Below, in pieces: positions 8,915-19,593 of a stretch of DNA of 35,363 nucleotides. Positions within the stretch are counted from its first letter, which is position 1; every line of letters starts with the position of its first letter. Origin of the DNA: Verrucomicrobia subdivision 6 bacterium (GTDB lineage Bacteria > Verrucomicrobiota > Verrucomicrobiia > Methylacidiphilales > Verrucolacustridaceae). The position numbers and the translations under genes were made by a program. The DNA lies in NCBI GenBank assembly GCA_947441075.1, contig CANESK010000010.1, positions 1-35,363 of the forward strand. Direction: 5' to 3'. The notes beneath the pieces were generated by a model, which had not been told where the DNA came from, made no database searches, and saw only the letters and a program-made list of their open reading frames with translations.

Positions 8915-10131
8915 AGGGTCTCCTCCACTTTTTTTAGCGCCTCTTGCACCTCTTCTTTTGTCACAGAATAAGGCGCAAGGAACCGCAAAACATCCGAACC
9001 CGCGGGCACCACCAATAACCCTTTCCCAGACAACGCCTCCGCAACCTCGCCATGCGTCCTTCCCTTTACCGTCACCCCCACCATTCCACCAAATCCCCGA
9101 ACCTCTCCCACCCAACCTTTTCCAGAAAGTCTTCCTAAACCCTTTTTCAGCTCCTCCCCCCTCTCTTCAATGTTTTTATCCAACTTTTCCTCTTCAATAA
9201 TATTCAGAATCTCCAGCGCTACCGCACAAGCCAAGGCGCCTCCCCCATAAGTTGTCGCGTGCGTTCCTGGAGTGAGCACCTCCGCCAGTCGACTACCAAA
9301 CCAAACCGCCCCAATCGGAAAACCACCCCCAAGGCTTTTCGCCATGGAAACAGCATCGGGCAGGAAAGCCTCTTTAACCCCAGCATCCTCCAAAATTCGC
9401 TGATAACTCTGGAACCGACCCGTCCGATAGTGACCGCACTGCACCGAATCCATCAAAAGATAGATACCCTTCTCCTTTGCCAGCTTCTGCAAACCCAACA
9501 AATAGTCCGCCTGCGCAGGAAGAATCCCTCCCTCCCCCTGAATGCCTTCGATCATTACCGCCACCGTTTTTACTCCAATTGCTCTCTCCACCGCCGCCAA
9601 GTCATTGTACGGCACATAGACAAACCCAGGTAGAACAGGCCCAAAACCTTCCCTTAACCGCTCCTGACCGGAAGCCGCAATCATCCCCAAGGTCCGTCCG
9701 TGAAAAGAATTTATCGTGGTGATCACCTCATACCTACCCTCCTGCGCCCCAGCCTTCCGTACCGCCTTGATCATCGCCTCATTCGCCTCCGCCCCACTAT
9801 TACAGAAAAAGATTTTTCCAGGACCTGTCCTCTGGACTAATGCCTCGGCCAACTCTGCCTGCTTGGGGTGGAAGAAAAGATTCGAAACATGCACCAGCTC
9901 CTCCCCTTGCTTTTTCATCACCGCCGCTAACCGTGGATGAGCGTGGCCCAAGCAGTTCACCGCAATCCCACTGCCGAAATCCAAATATTCCTTCCCATCC
10001 GCATCCCACACCCTCGCACCCTTACCCCTTACTAGAACGGGCGCCATGGCCGACCGCTTATACGAAGGCACCACGTGCTGGGCGTAACCTGCCCGCACCG
10101 AATCTGACAGCTTCTGAGGATTTGTCTTCAA
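8911..10131 (-). CDS. argD: acetylornithine aminotransferase
   Basis: Class-III aminotransferase motifs (GAEANEAMIKAVRKA, FHGRTLGMIAASGQ, GIQGEGG, DAVSMAKSLGGGFPIGAVW) adjacent to argF. Confidence 0.95.
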   Translation of the reverse strand: MKTNPQKLSDSVRAGYAQHVVPSYKRSAMAPVLVRGKGARVWDADGKEYLDFGSGIAVNCLGHAHPRLAAVMKKQGEELVHVSNLFFHPKQAELAEALVQRTGPGKIFFCNSGAEANEAMIKAVRKAGAQEGRYEVITTINSFHGRTLGMIAASGQERLREGFGPVLPGFVYVPYNDLAAVERAIGVKTVAVMIEGIQGEGGILPAQADYLLGLQKLAKEKGIYLLMDSVQCGHYRTGRFQSYQRILEDAGVKEAFLPDAVSMAKSLGGGFPIGAVWFGSRLAEVLTPGTHATTYGGGALACAVALEILNIIEEEKLDKNIEERGEELKKGLGRLSGKGWVGEVRGFGGMVGVTVKGRTHGEVAEALSGKGLLVVPAGSDVLRFLAPYSVTKEEVQEALKKVEETL

Positions 10132-10181
10132 GGTTAGATTTTAAACGTAAATTGCCTCTCGGCCAATCCCAACCCGCACCG

Positions 10182-11252
10182 TTACTTTGCCGCCCAACGC
10201 AATAACGACTCAGTCTGCTTCCAACCCATGCACGCGTCAGTGACCGAGACTCCGTACTGCAAGCCTGCCAAACCATTGGCAGGAATGTTCTGCCGTCCTT
10301 CCTGAAGATGGCTCTCCAGCATCAACCCCAAAATCCCTGGCGTGCCTGACTTCTTTTGTTCGATCACACTTTTCCAAGCCGTTTCCTGCTGGGTCGGCTC
10401 CTTCCCAGAATTGGCATGACTACAATCCACCATCACCCGCTCAGGCAACCCATGCTTCCTCAAGGAGTCTCGTGCCGAAGTCAAACTCGCAGGATCAAAA
10501 TTGGTCCGATCCCTCCCCCCGCGCAAAACAAGATGGGTCGAATGATTTCCTGTTGTCCGAATCACGCTGGTCGCTCCCTGTGCATCGATCCCCACAAAAG
10601 CATGGGCTGCTTTCGCCGAGAGCATCGCATCCACCGCTACTTGTAAACTCCCGTCCGTCCCGTTTTTAAATCCCACAGGCATGGAGAGTCCACTGGCCAT
10701 TTCCCGATGAGTCTGACTCTCTGTTGTCCTCGCCCCAATGGCGGCCCAACTCACCAGATCCGCCAGATACTGCGGCACTATCGGATCCAGAAACTCAGTT
10801 CCCGCAGGCACTCCCATCTCGTTAATCTCCGCCAACAGCTTGCGACCCGCCTTCAGCCCCCCCTCCAAGTCTAAACTGCCATCCAGGTACGGGTCATTGA
10901 TCAGGCCCTTCCAACCTACCGTCGTTCTCGGCTTCTCAAAATAAACCCGCATGACCAGCAAAAGCTTATCCCCAAGTTCCTCCCGCATCCGCGCAATCTG
11001 CCCCGCATATTCTAAAGCAGCGTCCCTCTCATGGATGGAGCACGGGCCCAAAACAATCAAAACCCGAGAATCTTTTCCCTCAAGCACCGCCTCCACCTCT
11101 TCCCGCGATTGCCGGACGGTTTTCTCCGCCTGTACTCCTATGGGAATCTCTTGCCGAAGCCTTGCAGGGGAAATGAGAGGTCTCACCTCCCGAACCCGAA
11201 GGTTGGTTAAAGGAGTTGCAGCTTGCGCCGTGGGTACAATGGCCATCCTCAA
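10182..11252 (-). CDS. aroG: 3-deoxy-7-phosphoheptulonate synthase, class I
   Basis: VLGPCSIHERDAALEYA, MRVYFEKPRTTVGWKGLINDPYLDGS, WAAIGARTTESQTHREMASGLSMPVGFKNGTDG. Confidence 0.96.
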   Translation of the reverse strand: MRMAIVPTAQAATPLTNLRVREVRPLISPARLRQEIPIGVQAEKTVRQSREEVEAVLEGKDSRVLIVLGPCSIHERDAALEYAGQIARMREELGDKLLLVMRVYFEKPRTTVGWKGLINDPYLDGSLDLEGGLKAGRKLLAEINEMGVPAGTEFLDPIVPQYLADLVSWAAIGARTTESQTHREMASGLSMPVGFKNGTDGSLQVAVDAMLSAKAAHAFVGIDAQGATSVIRTTGNHSTHLVLRGGRDRTNFDPASLTSARDSLRKHGLPERVMVDCSHANSGKEPTQQETAWKSVIEQKKSGTPGILGLMLESHLQEGRQNIPANGLAGLQYGVSVTDACMGWKQTESLLRWAAK

Positions 11253-11355
11253 ACCCTACCTGTTTCTCTTGGGTTTTGAAAACTCCGTTCCTTCAACCCT
11301 CCCGACAGCAATCTAACCTCGCTTTTTCTTACCATTTCGTCACGATCCACCCGTT

Positions 11356-12354
11356 ATGCTAAAGCGCATTGGCATCATCACCTCTGGAGGCGATTCCCCT
11401 GGAATGAATCCAGCGATTCGCTCCGTCACACGTACCGCCATCAATCTTGGCATCGAAGTTGTCGGAATTCAAAACGGTTACCAAGGTATATTCGACCGTG
11501 AATTTATGCCTCTTGGCGTAATCGAAGTCAGTGGTCGGATCAGGGATGCTGGCACCATTCTTTCCACCAGCCGTTGCCTCAAATTCCTTGAGGAGCACTC
11601 TCAGCTCGAAGCTATCGAGATTCTTAAGAAAGAAAATATTCAAGCCCTCCTCATTCTAGGCGGGGACGGCTCCTTGGCAGGAGCCGCCGCTCTTTCTAAA
11701 CATGGCTTTCGGGTTCTCGGGATTCCCTGCTCGATCGACAACGACCTCTCGGGAACCGAAATGTCCATCGGCGTCGATTCATGCCTCAACACCATCGTCC
11801 ATCTCATCGACATGATTAAAGCCACCGCCGCTTCTCATAACCGCTGCTTTGTCGTCGAGGTCATGGGTCGCAAACAGGGCTACCTTGCCCTGATGAGCGC
11901 CATCGCCTCAGGCTCCCAAATCGCCGTCATCCCTGAATTCCGCTGCGATATGGACTTAATCATCGAGAACCTCACCCGCCGTCGCCTCCGCCGCCATAAC
12001 AACAGTGTTGTCGTGGTTGCCGAAGGCGCCTGCACGGGGCAAAATTTCATGGAACGCCTCCTCGTCGCAGGAAAAGATAAATTACATCAAGAAGTCCGTC
12101 TAACCGTTCTCGGCCATTTACAGAGGGGATCTCCTCCAACTTTTTCCGATCGCTTTCTCGCTACCCGCATGGGCGAATTTGCCGTGCTTGCCTTGAATCA
12201 AGGAGAGCACGGCTCGATGGTCGGTCTCCTACGCAATCGAATGAACCTAACCGATCTGCAGGAGATTAAGGGCCATCGTCCCCACCTACCCGCCGACGCT
12301 ATCCGCCTTGCTCGCAATCTTGGCATGGAGGTCGGCATCCCCACCGAAGCCTAA
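11356..12354 (+). CDS. pfkA: ATP-dependent-type 6-phosphofructokinase
   Basis: IGIITSGGDSPGMNPAIRSV, LGGDGSLAGA, SIDNDLSGTEMSIGVDS, VEVMGRKQGYLAL, GHLQRGSPPTFSDR. Confidence 0.93.
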   Translation: MLKRIGIITSGGDSPGMNPAIRSVTRTAINLGIEVVGIQNGYQGIFDREFMPLGVIEVSGRIRDAGTILSTSRCLKFLEEHSQLEAIEILKKENIQALLILGGDGSLAGAAALSKHGFRVLGIPCSIDNDLSGTEMSIGVDSCLNTIVHLIDMIKATAASHNRCFVVEVMGRKQGYLALMSAIASGSQIAVIPEFRCDMDLIIENLTRRRLRRHNNSVVVVAEGACTGQNFMERLLVAGKDKLHQEVRLTVLGHLQRGSPPTFSDRFLATRMGEFAVLALNQGEHGSMVGLLRNRMNLTDLQEIKGHRPHLPADAIRLARNLGMEVGIPTEA

Positions 12355-12371
12355 AAAGGGATCCGCTTTTT

Positions 12372-13505
12372 TTAGCGAAGTTTCGCCACCACCGCCGCCC
12401 AATCAGGGTCCGGGGTAAGATGACACCACGAAAAACGCATCGCTCCGATAATTTCATCCTTGGCTAATCTCATCGCTTTCAGCACATGACTTGGTTGGTA
12501 GCTGGAGGAAGTGCAGGCCGAACCATTGGAAACTGCCACCAGATCCCGGATCTTCACCATCCCTTCCTCCGCACTTATTCCTGGAAAGGAAAGATTCACC
12601 GTATGCGCGAGAACCTGCTCCTCCTCTCCGTGAATCTTTGGATGGAGAGGCTCGATCGCGCTGAGAAATCTCTCCCGAAAGGCACGGCACTTCGCCTCCC
12701 GCGCCTCGTGATCTATCGCCCCTATCTCCGCCGCGAGACCAAGCCCTGCAATTAAGGGTACCGGCAACGTCCCTGGCCGCAGACCATGCTCTTGTCCACC
12801 CCCATGCACCAGCGGTGCCAACGGAACTTTCTGCTTTCCGCGATGTCGCACCAGCAGCACCCCGACCCCTTTCGGTCCGTAAATCTTGTGCCCACTGGCG
12901 CTCAGTAGATCAATACGATGATTTTGCAAAGGCTCGATCAGCTTCCCGAAAGTCTGAGCCGCATCGACATGAAAATAAGCAGGATGATGCGCCAAGGCTT
13001 TAGCCACCTCGTCAATCGGCTGGATCACCCCCGTCTCATTATTGGCATGCATCAATGAAACCAAAAGCGTGGTGGGTCGGAGTAACGCAACAATCTTAGC
13101 CGCATCGACCCGACCATTTTTCTCAGGGGCGACCAAATCCACCTCAAACCCATCCTTGGCTAAAACATCGATCGGCTCCAGAACCGCCTTGTGCTCGAGG
13201 TGAGTACTGACGATATGGGTTTTTCCATGACGCCTGCCCCAATTTGCCAATCCGAGAATCGCCAAGTTATTACTTTCCGTTGCCCCACTAGTGAAAATCA
13301 CCTCGTCCGGCTTAGCCGCCAACAGGTCCGCGATCTGCTCTCGTGCCTTTTCCACTGCTTCTTTCGCACGCGCTCCGTAGCCATGGGTCCGACTCCCTTC
13401 ATTGCCGTACTCCTCTTCAAAGTAGCGACGAATCAACGCCCCCACCGCCGGTTCCAGTGGAGTGGTCGCATTACAATCGAGATAGACAGGGGACCCGATG
13501 GGCAT
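12372..13505 (-). CDS. dndA: cysteine desulfurase, DndA type
   Basis: PLP Lys in SASGHKIYGPKG and catalytic Cys in SNGSACTSSSYQPSHVL. DndA-like signatures GNEGSRTHGYGARAKEAVEKAR, GGGQEHGLRPGTLPVPLIAGLG and RFSWCHLTPDPDWAAVV. Confidence 0.83.
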   Translation of the reverse strand: MPIGSPVYLDCNATTPLEPAVGALIRRYFEEEYGNEGSRTHGYGARAKEAVEKAREQIADLLAAKPDEVIFTSGATESNNLAILGLANWGRRHGKTHIVSTHLEHKAVLEPIDVLAKDGFEVDLVAPEKNGRVDAAKIVALLRPTTLLVSLMHANNETGVIQPIDEVAKALAHHPAYFHVDAAQTFGKLIEPLQNHRIDLLSASGHKIYGPKGVGVLLVRHRGKQKVPLAPLVHGGGQEHGLRPGTLPVPLIAGLGLAAEIGAIDHEAREAKCRAFRERFLSAIEPLHPKIHGEEEQVLAHTVNLSFPGISAEEGMVKIRDLVAVSNGSACTSSSYQPSHVLKAMRLAKDEIIGAMRFSWCHLTPDPDWAAVVAKLR

Positions 13506-13665
13506 AAGGGATGGAGTATGCCCGAAAATCTACCCTTTTCCAACTCTCTCCGTCCGTTACTTTGCCGAACACCACCCTTTGGGCGCCCGTCGTGTTTTCC
13601 TCCGTATCCAACCAACTTCCCTGAGTTTGTCACCTAACCCATTTTCAGCCTAAGCTATCGCCTTC

Positions 13666-13737
13666 GCCGGAGTAGCTCAGTGGTAGAGCATCTGTTTCGT
13701 AAACAGAGGGTCACGGGTTCAACCCCCGTCTCCGGCT
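13666..13737 (+). tRNA. tRNA-Thr (anticodon CGT)
   Basis: Cloverleaf: acceptor GCCGGAG/CTCCGGC, D-arm AGCTCAGTGGTAGAGC, anticodon stem TCTGT/ACAGA with loop TTCGTAA, T-arm GGGTTCAACCC. Confidence 0.97.
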
Positions 13738-13784
13738 CGCTGCCCTAGTTGGCAACTTCGCCCCTTCTGCCTTACGATTGTCCC

Positions 13785-15230
13785 GTGCCCAAAACCACCC
13801 ACTCCTTGGAAATCCGCATCCTCATTGGCGGAAAACTCGTTTCGGGCGAGGGCGAACCTCATCCCGTCCTCAATCCACGCACGGGTGAACTCCTAGCCGA
13901 AATTCCAGAAGCTACGCCCAAACAGATCGATCAGGCTGTGCACGCTGCCGAAAAAGCATTCCTCACGTGGGGCCGTACCACCCCAGGGGAGCGCGCCAAC
14001 TTACTTCTCAAGATTGCCGACAAAATCGACGCCGACGCAGAGCACTACTCCGATCTGGAATGCCGCAACTGCGGCAAACCTCGCCACCTTTTCCTCGCCG
14101 ATGAAATTCCCGCCGCCAGCGACTGCTTTCGATTCTTTGCTGGAGCCGCCCGCTGCACCACCGGCCCCTCCGCCGGAGAATACATGGCAGGGTACACTTC
14201 CATGCTCCGTCGTGATCCAGTGGGAGTCGTCGGCTCGATTGTTCCATGGAACTACCCACTGATGATGGCCGCCTGGAAACTCGCTCCTGCCCTCGCGGCG
14301 GGAAATACCATTGTCCTCAAAGCCTCGGAAATCACTCCTCTCACCGCCCTCTATCTCGGTCGCCTCTTAGCCGATATCCTCCCTCCCGGCGTAGCGAATA
14401 TCGTCACGGGGCGCGGTCCCACCACGGGCCAAGCCCTCATCACTCATCCCCTCGTCCGAATGGTTTCTCTCACGGGTAGCATCTCGACCGGAACTCATGT
14501 CCTCGCGGCTGCTGCCGCCAATATTAAACGAACTCACCTCGAACTTGGTGGTAAAGCTCCCGTAATTGTTTTCGACGATGCCGATCTTACCGAACTCGTC
14601 GCCGCCGTCCGCAAGTTCGGCTTTTACAATGCAGGCCAAGACTGCACCGCCGCCTGTCGCATCTACGCAGGTCCTAAAATTCACGATGACCTTGTGAGCG
14701 AACTCGGTAAAGCGGTGGCTTCACTTCGATACAACAACCCTAAGGATGAGAACAATGACCTCGGTCCCTTAATCTCCGCCGCCCATCGCGATCGTGTTCT
14801 CGGCTATGTCTCCCGCGCCACAGGCACCCAACACATCAAGAAAGTGACCGGAGGATCCTCGGTCACTGGAAAAGGATTCTATTTTGAGCCCACACTTCTT
14901 TCTGGAGCTCATCAAGAAGACGAGATTGTTCAACAGGAAGTCTTCGGTCCCGTCGTATCTGTGACCAAGTTTAAAACACCCGATGAAGTAATCCGCTGGG
15001 CCAACGATTCAGAATACGGTCTCTCCTCCTCGGTCTGGACCTCTGATCTAGCCAAGGGCATGAGAGTCGCATCTGCCCTCCGCTACGGATGCACCTGGAT
15101 CAACACTCACTTCATGCTCGTCAACGAAATGCCCCACGGAGGACTCAAACGCTCTGGCTACGGCAAAGATCTCTCCGTCCTTGCCCTCGAGGACTACACC
15201 ATTCCTCGTCACGTCATGATCAAGCTTTAG
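13785..15230 (+). CDS. patD: gamma-aminobutyraldehyde dehydrogenase (aldehyde dehydrogenase family)
   Basis: [49 protein letters not shown] and [16 protein letters not shown] match PatD/YdcW. Start is GTG 13785 or TTG 13749; start uncertain. Confidence 0.92.
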   Translation: MPKTTHSLEIRILIGGKLVSGEGEPHPVLNPRTGELLAEIPEATPKQIDQAVHAAEKAFLTWGRTTPGERANLLLKIADKIDADAEHYSDLECRNCGKPRHLFLADEIPAASDCFRFFAGAARCTTGPSAGEYMAGYTSMLRRDPVGVVGSIVPWNYPLMMAAWKLAPALAAGNTIVLKASEITPLTALYLGRLLADILPPGVANIVTGRGPTTGQALITHPLVRMVSLTGSISTGTHVLAAAAANIKRTHLELGGKAPVIVFDDADLTELVAAVRKFGFYNAGQDCTAACRIYAGPKIHDDLVSELGKAVASLRYNNPKDENNDLGPLISAAHRDRVLGYVSRATGTQHIKKVTGGSSVTGKGFYFEPTLLSGAHQEDEIVQQEVFGPVVSVTKFKTPDEVIRWANDSEYGLSSSVWTSDLAKGMRVASALRYGCTWINTHFMLVNEMPHGGLKRSGYGKDLSVLALEDYTIPRHVMIKL

Positions 15231-16161
15231 ATCCGAGTATCTTTTCTGCTGTATCCTTGCCGCTGCGCCAGACCGACTCCAGTCGGGAGTCCACTTGCGA
15301 ATCCCCACAAAGATAAACTCCTTTGGGTAACTCCCCAGGATAACCCGTAGCTTTTTCGCGTCTTGCGTATCGCCAGCGGTGGCTCATCACCCGACCCCGC
15401 TTCGTGGCATCCACCCCATAAGCTTTTTCGAAACGCGACTGCAGATCTGCTACCCACTCTTCAGGTTTTTTCTCAAGATTCTCTCGGCTGTACTTCGCTG
15501 AAGTCTGAATCACATAAACCGTACTCCCATCCGTCACTCGCCCCACCTTGGCATTTTCACACGCCACCCAGCTCAACGGATCCTCGCCGCTCGGATCAAT
15601 CTGAGCGTAGACCGCACCACTCCACCCGCCCCCATACTCCAGTAGCGCCGTTAAATTAGGTTCATACCCAACACCATCCTGAGACCCACCCAGTATCTTT
15701 GCGCTTTGCGGCCAAGGAGCGGAACTTACCACCACATCATACCTATCCCCCGCCACCTCCCACTCCTTGCCAACAAAGGTCACCGCCCCAACCTCTACCT
15801 CCTTTCGTATCTCCAATCCATCGGCCAGCATCGCGCCTAAGCGATTATTGCCGCTACCGATATAAAATCTTTCTTCACCCTCCCGATAGACCTCTCCCAT
15901 TTTCCCATTGATCAAAATAGGAAAGGAAATTGTTTTTAACTGAGCACCCGCCACTTTCCCTATCTCTTTTCGAAGAACAGGGTCTCGCAAGGTAAAATAC
16001 TGTGCGCCCGTATCCACGATATGCTCTCCGAATTTCCGAGTAGCACAGCGGCCCCCAAGACTACGCGACTTTTCCAATACGATGACCTCTTGCCCACCTG
16101 CGACAAGGTGCTTAGCACATACCAGTCCACTAATCCCTGCTCCGATTACCGCTATCTTCAT
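15220..16161 (-). CDS. renalase-like NAD(P)/FAD-dependent amine oxidoreductase
   Basis: [52 protein letters not shown], and C-terminal [27 protein letters not shown]. Confidence 0.82.
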   Translation of the reverse strand: MKIAVIGAGISGLVCAKHLVAGGQEVIVLEKSRSLGGRCATRKFGEHIVDTGAQYFTLRDPVLRKEIGKVAGAQLKTISFPILINGKMGEVYREGEERFYIGSGNNRLGAMLADGLEIRKEVEVGAVTFVGKEWEVAGDRYDVVVSSAPWPQSAKILGGSQDGVGYEPNLTALLEYGGGWSGAVYAQIDPSGEDPLSWVACENAKVGRVTDGSTVYVIQTSAKYSRENLEKKPEEWVADLQSRFEKAYGVDATKRGRVMSHRWRYARREKATGYPGELPKGVYLCGDSQVDSRLESVWRSGKDTAEKILGSKA

Positions 16162-16226
16162 TCACTCTTTTGCCAGATCACACACATTTTCTCCAGCCAT
16201 GAAATAATCACTTTGCCTGGAAAGCA

Positions 16227-16252
16227 TTCCTACATTCTTGGGAATGTGGGAA
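16227..16252. promoter_or_regulatory. 26-nt near-perfect inverted repeat, unassigned function
   Basis: TTCCTACATTC-TTGG-GAATGTGGGAA: 11-bp arms with one T/G mismatch (a G-U pair in RNA), between divergent genes. Confidence 0.6.
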
Positions 16253-16303
16253 CGCCAAAGCCCACCTTTTCCAATTGAGCTTTTTTGGCTAGATTGAGGC
16301 AAC

Positions 16304-16726
16304 TTGAAAGCCACCCTCGATGCCGTCCGCGCCATCTACGCCGACCTCGCCCAACGTCCCGTCCAGCGCGACTGCCTTCGTCGCACCGAATGCTGCCAAT
16401 TTAAACTCACTGGGCGCACCCCCCATCTTACCCGCGGCGAGGCCCTTCTCGCCGCTCATGGTTTTCGGGCCTCAGGTCGAAAAACTCTGCCCACCCCCAC
16501 CGACGGTTCCTGTCCCTTTCTCCAACCCAAGACCCAAAAGTGCCTCATCTATGAGACGCGCCCCTTTGGTTGCCGTACCCACTTCTGCCAAGCCGCTGGC
16601 GGTCCCATGGATCGCAAAGATGTTCTCGATCTCATTCGCCGACTCGAGACCATTGATACCAATCTCGGTGGCGATGGATCCCACTCCCTGCCTCAGGCCG
16701 TGGATTGGGCTCTCGAAAACCCATGA
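16304..16726 (+). CDS. YkgJ-family cysteine-cluster protein
   Basis: RDCLRRTECCQF, GSCPFLQPKTQKCLIYETRPFGCRTHFC. TTG start. Confidence 0.75.
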   Translation: MKATLDAVRAIYADLAQRPVQRDCLRRTECCQFKLTGRTPHLTRGEALLAAHGFRASGRKTLPTPTDGSCPFLQPKTQKCLIYETRPFGCRTHFCQAAGGPMDRKDVLDLIRRLETIDTNLGGDGSHSLPQAVDWALENP

Positions 16727-17964
16727 ACGCGCCGCGCATTCTCATCGCGGGTGGTGGTGCCTCAGGCTTCTTTGCCGCCATCACCGCCGCCGAGGCCAAT
16801 CCCAATGCCCAAGTCGTCCTTCTTGAAAAAGGAACCCATCTTCTTGCCAAAGTCGGGATCTCAGGCGGCGGACGTTGCAACGTAACCCACGCCTGCTTCG
16901 AACCACGGGAACTCGCCACCCGCTACCCGCGTGGCGGACGCACTCTCATCGGACCCCTCACCCGCTTCGGTCCCACCGAAACCATCGACTGGTTCCAATC
17001 ACGCAATGTCTTCCTTAAAACCGAACACGACGGACGAATATTCCCTATCACCGACTCCTCCCAAACCATCATCGACTGTCTGACCACCGCCGCTCGTCTA
17101 GCTGGAGTCAAAATTCTTACCGGAACAGGGGTTGCCTCGATAACAAATTCCTCCGCTGGTGGCTTCATCTTACATCTCACTAACGGCTCACTCATGGAGT
17201 GCGATCGCTTTCTTTGGGCCGCCGGTGGATGCCGGCCCGAGTCTCATCCACCCTCAGGCCTCGGCCACACCCTTACTCCTCCCGTCCCCTCCCTCTTCAC
17301 CTTCCACGTCGACGCTCCCTGGCTTCGAGAATTAGCAGGCGTTTCCGTTGAATCGGTCGAAGTCTCAGTTCCTCACACCGATCTCAAAGAATGTGGCCCC
17401 CTCCTCTTTACTCACTCAGGACTGAGTGGCCCGGCCATCCTTCGCCTCTCCTCTTGGGGAGCCCGCCCCCTCCACGAACTGAATTATAATTTTCCTCTCC
17501 ATCTCAACTGGCTCCCCGCATCCTCTTCTGCCGATATCCTGCGCGAAATCCAAATTCGTCGCGAAACCATCGGAGCCCAAATGGTCCTACGCTCACGCTG
17601 GAATTCTCTTCCCCTGCGACTATGGGAGCAACTCCTCCTCCGCGCTGGCATTACCGAAGAACACCGCTGGTCCAAATTAAACCGCGAAACCGCCCTTCAG
17701 ATCGCGCAGATCCTCACCCATACCCAACTCCTCGTCACCGGTAAAAGTATGAATAAGGAGGAGTTCGTTACCAGCGGAGGAATCCCCCTCAACGAAGTTG
17801 ATTTCAAAACAATGGAAAGCCGCCTTGTTCCTGGCCTTTATTTCGCAGGGGAAGCCCTCGACATCGATGGCCTCACTGGTGGCTTTAACTTTCAATCCGC
17901 TTGGACAACCGGATGGATCGCAGGCCATGCCATGGCTAGCTCCTCCCCTCCCCCAACAAAATAG
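16723..17964 (+). CDS. HI0933/YhiN-family flavoprotein (NAD(P)/FAD-dependent oxidoreductase)
   Basis: [102 protein letters not shown] at 16723 overlaps the upstream stop. Confidence 0.92.
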   Translation: MNAPRILIAGGGASGFFAAITAAEANPNAQVVLLEKGTHLLAKVGISGGGRCNVTHACFEPRELATRYPRGGRTLIGPLTRFGPTETIDWFQSRNVFLKTEHDGRIFPITDSSQTIIDCLTTAARLAGVKILTGTGVASITNSSAGGFILHLTNGSLMECDRFLWAAGGCRPESHPPSGLGHTLTPPVPSLFTFHVDAPWLRELAGVSVESVEVSVPHTDLKECGPLLFTHSGLSGPAILRLSSWGARPLHELNYNFPLHLNWLPASSSADILREIQIRRETIGAQMVLRSRWNSLPLRLWEQLLLRAGITEEHRWSKLNRETALQIAQILTHTQLLVTGKSMNKEEFVTSGGIPLNEVDFKTMESRLVPGLYFAGEALDIDGLTGGFNFQSAWTTGWIAGHAMASSSPPPTK

Positions 17965-18022
17965 GGTACGACCATCCCAAACTGCTTCTATTTCAGCCCA
18001 ATTCTTTTTAGGCTATCCGATC

Positions 18023-18442
18023 TTGAAAGGTAAGAAACCACTCGTCGCCATCCTTATGGGCAGTCGCTCCGACTGGCCCACTCTCCGGCCCGCCCAAACC
18101 CTTCTCCGCCGAGCCGGCATCCCCACCGAAGTCCGCGTGGTCAGCGCCCATCGAACTCCCCAGCGTCTTTTCACCTACGCACGCTCCGCTGAAAAACGTG
18201 GCCTACGAATGATCCTCGCAGGCGCTGGCGGCGCTGCCCATCTCCCTGGTATGGTCGCAGCCCTTACTCCTCTCCCCGTCCTCGGAATTCCCGTCGCTGG
18301 CAAAGCCCTCCGCGGACTCGACTCCCTCCTTTCTATCGCCCAAATGCCAGCTGGCATCCCTGTCGCTACTTTCCCCATCGGAAAAAAAGGGGCCATCGCC
18401 GCCGCTCGCTTCGCCATCGCACTTCTTCAACACTTCCCGTGA
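18023..18442 (+). CDS. purE: 5-(carboxyamino)imidazole ribonucleotide mutase
   Basis: [64 protein letters not shown] start at 18023 gives the canonical N-terminus. Confidence 0.94.
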   Translation: MKGKKPLVAILMGSRSDWPTLRPAQTLLRRAGIPTEVRVVSAHRTPQRLFTYARSAEKRGLRMILAGAGGAAHLPGMVAALTPLPVLGIPVAGKALRGLDSLLSIAQMPAGIPVATFPIGKKGAIAAARFAIALLQHFP

Positions 18443-19593
18443 TTCCTCCAGGCAAAACCATCGGCATCGTCGGAGGGGGCCAACTCGGGCGCATGCTCGC
18501 CCTCACCGCTCGCCGCTTAGGTTACCGCATCGCCGTTCTCGACCCCGAACTCGCTTGCCCCGCTGCCCCCGTCGCCGATGTCGCCCTGACCGCCCCATTC
18601 GACGATTCCAAAGCTCTCCGACGCCTGGCCGAAGCCAGCGACGTCGTTACCTACGAGTTCGAAAATATTCCTGTCGAATCTCTTCGCCAAATCGCTTCGA
18701 TCCGACCGGTTTTTCCCCACCCCGAAGTCCTTCACCTCTGCCAACACCGCGAACGGGAACGCGAATTTCTTAAGAAATATAATTTCCCCAGTCCTCGCTT
18801 CGAAATTGTCGCCTCCGCCAGCGAACTCGCTTCGGCCCTCACCCGATTCCCTGGCAAAACCCGTCTTAAATCCTCCGCATTTGGCTACGATGGCAAAGGG
18901 CAACTTCCCCTCGACCCCTCCGCCAACCCTCAACAAGCCTGGTCCCAAATCAATGTTCCCCGGGCTGTTCTTGAAGAGCACGTTCCTTTTGTCCGCGAAC
19001 TATCGGTCCTCCTTGCCCGCCAATCCACTGGTCTTTCCGTGCCATTCCCTCCTTTCGAGAACCGCCACCAAGGAGGTGTTTTGGAACGTACCGTCTTCCC
19101 CGCTCGCACTTCCGCCACAACCGCTGCTGCCGCCCTCTCTCTCGCCTCCTCTATCGCCGACCAGCTCCAACTGGTCGGCTTGCTTGGCGTTGAACTATTC
19201 GAACTCGACGACGGCAAACTTCTCGTCAACGAACTGGCCCCCCGCGTGCACAACTCAGGCCATCTTACCGCTGAAGCCTGCCATACCAGCCAGTTCGAAC
19301 AGCAGATCCGAGCCGTCTGTGGCTTGCCCCTCGGACTCGTCACCCCCCTCTGTCCCGCGGTCATGTTCAATCTCCTAGGGGATCTTTGGGTCCAAGGGGA
19401 GCCAGACTGGTCTCCCCTCTTCGCTCTTCCTGGGACTGTCCTTCATCTCTACGGAAAGTCAGTCGCCCGACCTGGCCGTAAAATGGGTCACTTAACCATT
19501 CGCGCCGCCACCACCGAGGAAGCCATCCGCCTCGGTAACCTCGCCCTCAATCCGATCCGCGCTCAAGCCGGTTTACCCCCCTTAACTGCCTAA
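18439..19593 (+). CDS. purK: 5-(carboxyamino)imidazole ribonucleotide synthase
   Basis: [59 protein letters not shown] start overlaps purE stop. Confidence 0.95.
   Translation: MIPPGKTIGIVGGGQLGRMLALTARRLGYRIAVLDPELACPAAPVADVALTAPFDDSKALRRLAEASDVVTYEFENIPVESLRQIASIRPVFPHPEVLHLCQHREREREFLKKYNFPSPRFEIVASASELASALTRFPGKTRLKSSAFGYDGKGQLPLDPSANPQQAWSQINVPRAVLEEHVPFVRELSVLLARQSTGLSVPFPPFENRHQGGVLERTVFPARTSATTAAAALSLASSIADQLQLVGLLGVELFELDDGKLLVNELAPRVHNSGHLTAEACHTSQFEQQIRAVCGLPLGLVTPLCPAVMFNLLGDLWVQGEPDWSPLFALPGTVLHLYGKSVARPGRKMGHLTIRAATTEEAIRLGNLALNPIRAQAGLPPLTA

Noticed and set aside
8915-9115. N-terminal extension of the argF ORF
   Set aside because: Gly/Trp-rich non-homologous sequence that overlaps the argD coding region; ATG at 8914 fits the OTC N-terminus and the ATGA overlap.
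12353-12373. AAAAAG-GGATCCG-CTTTTT hairpin between pfkA and the desulfurase gene as a bidirectional terminator
   Set aside because: A/T-only stem is too weak to claim with confidence, though location is suitable.
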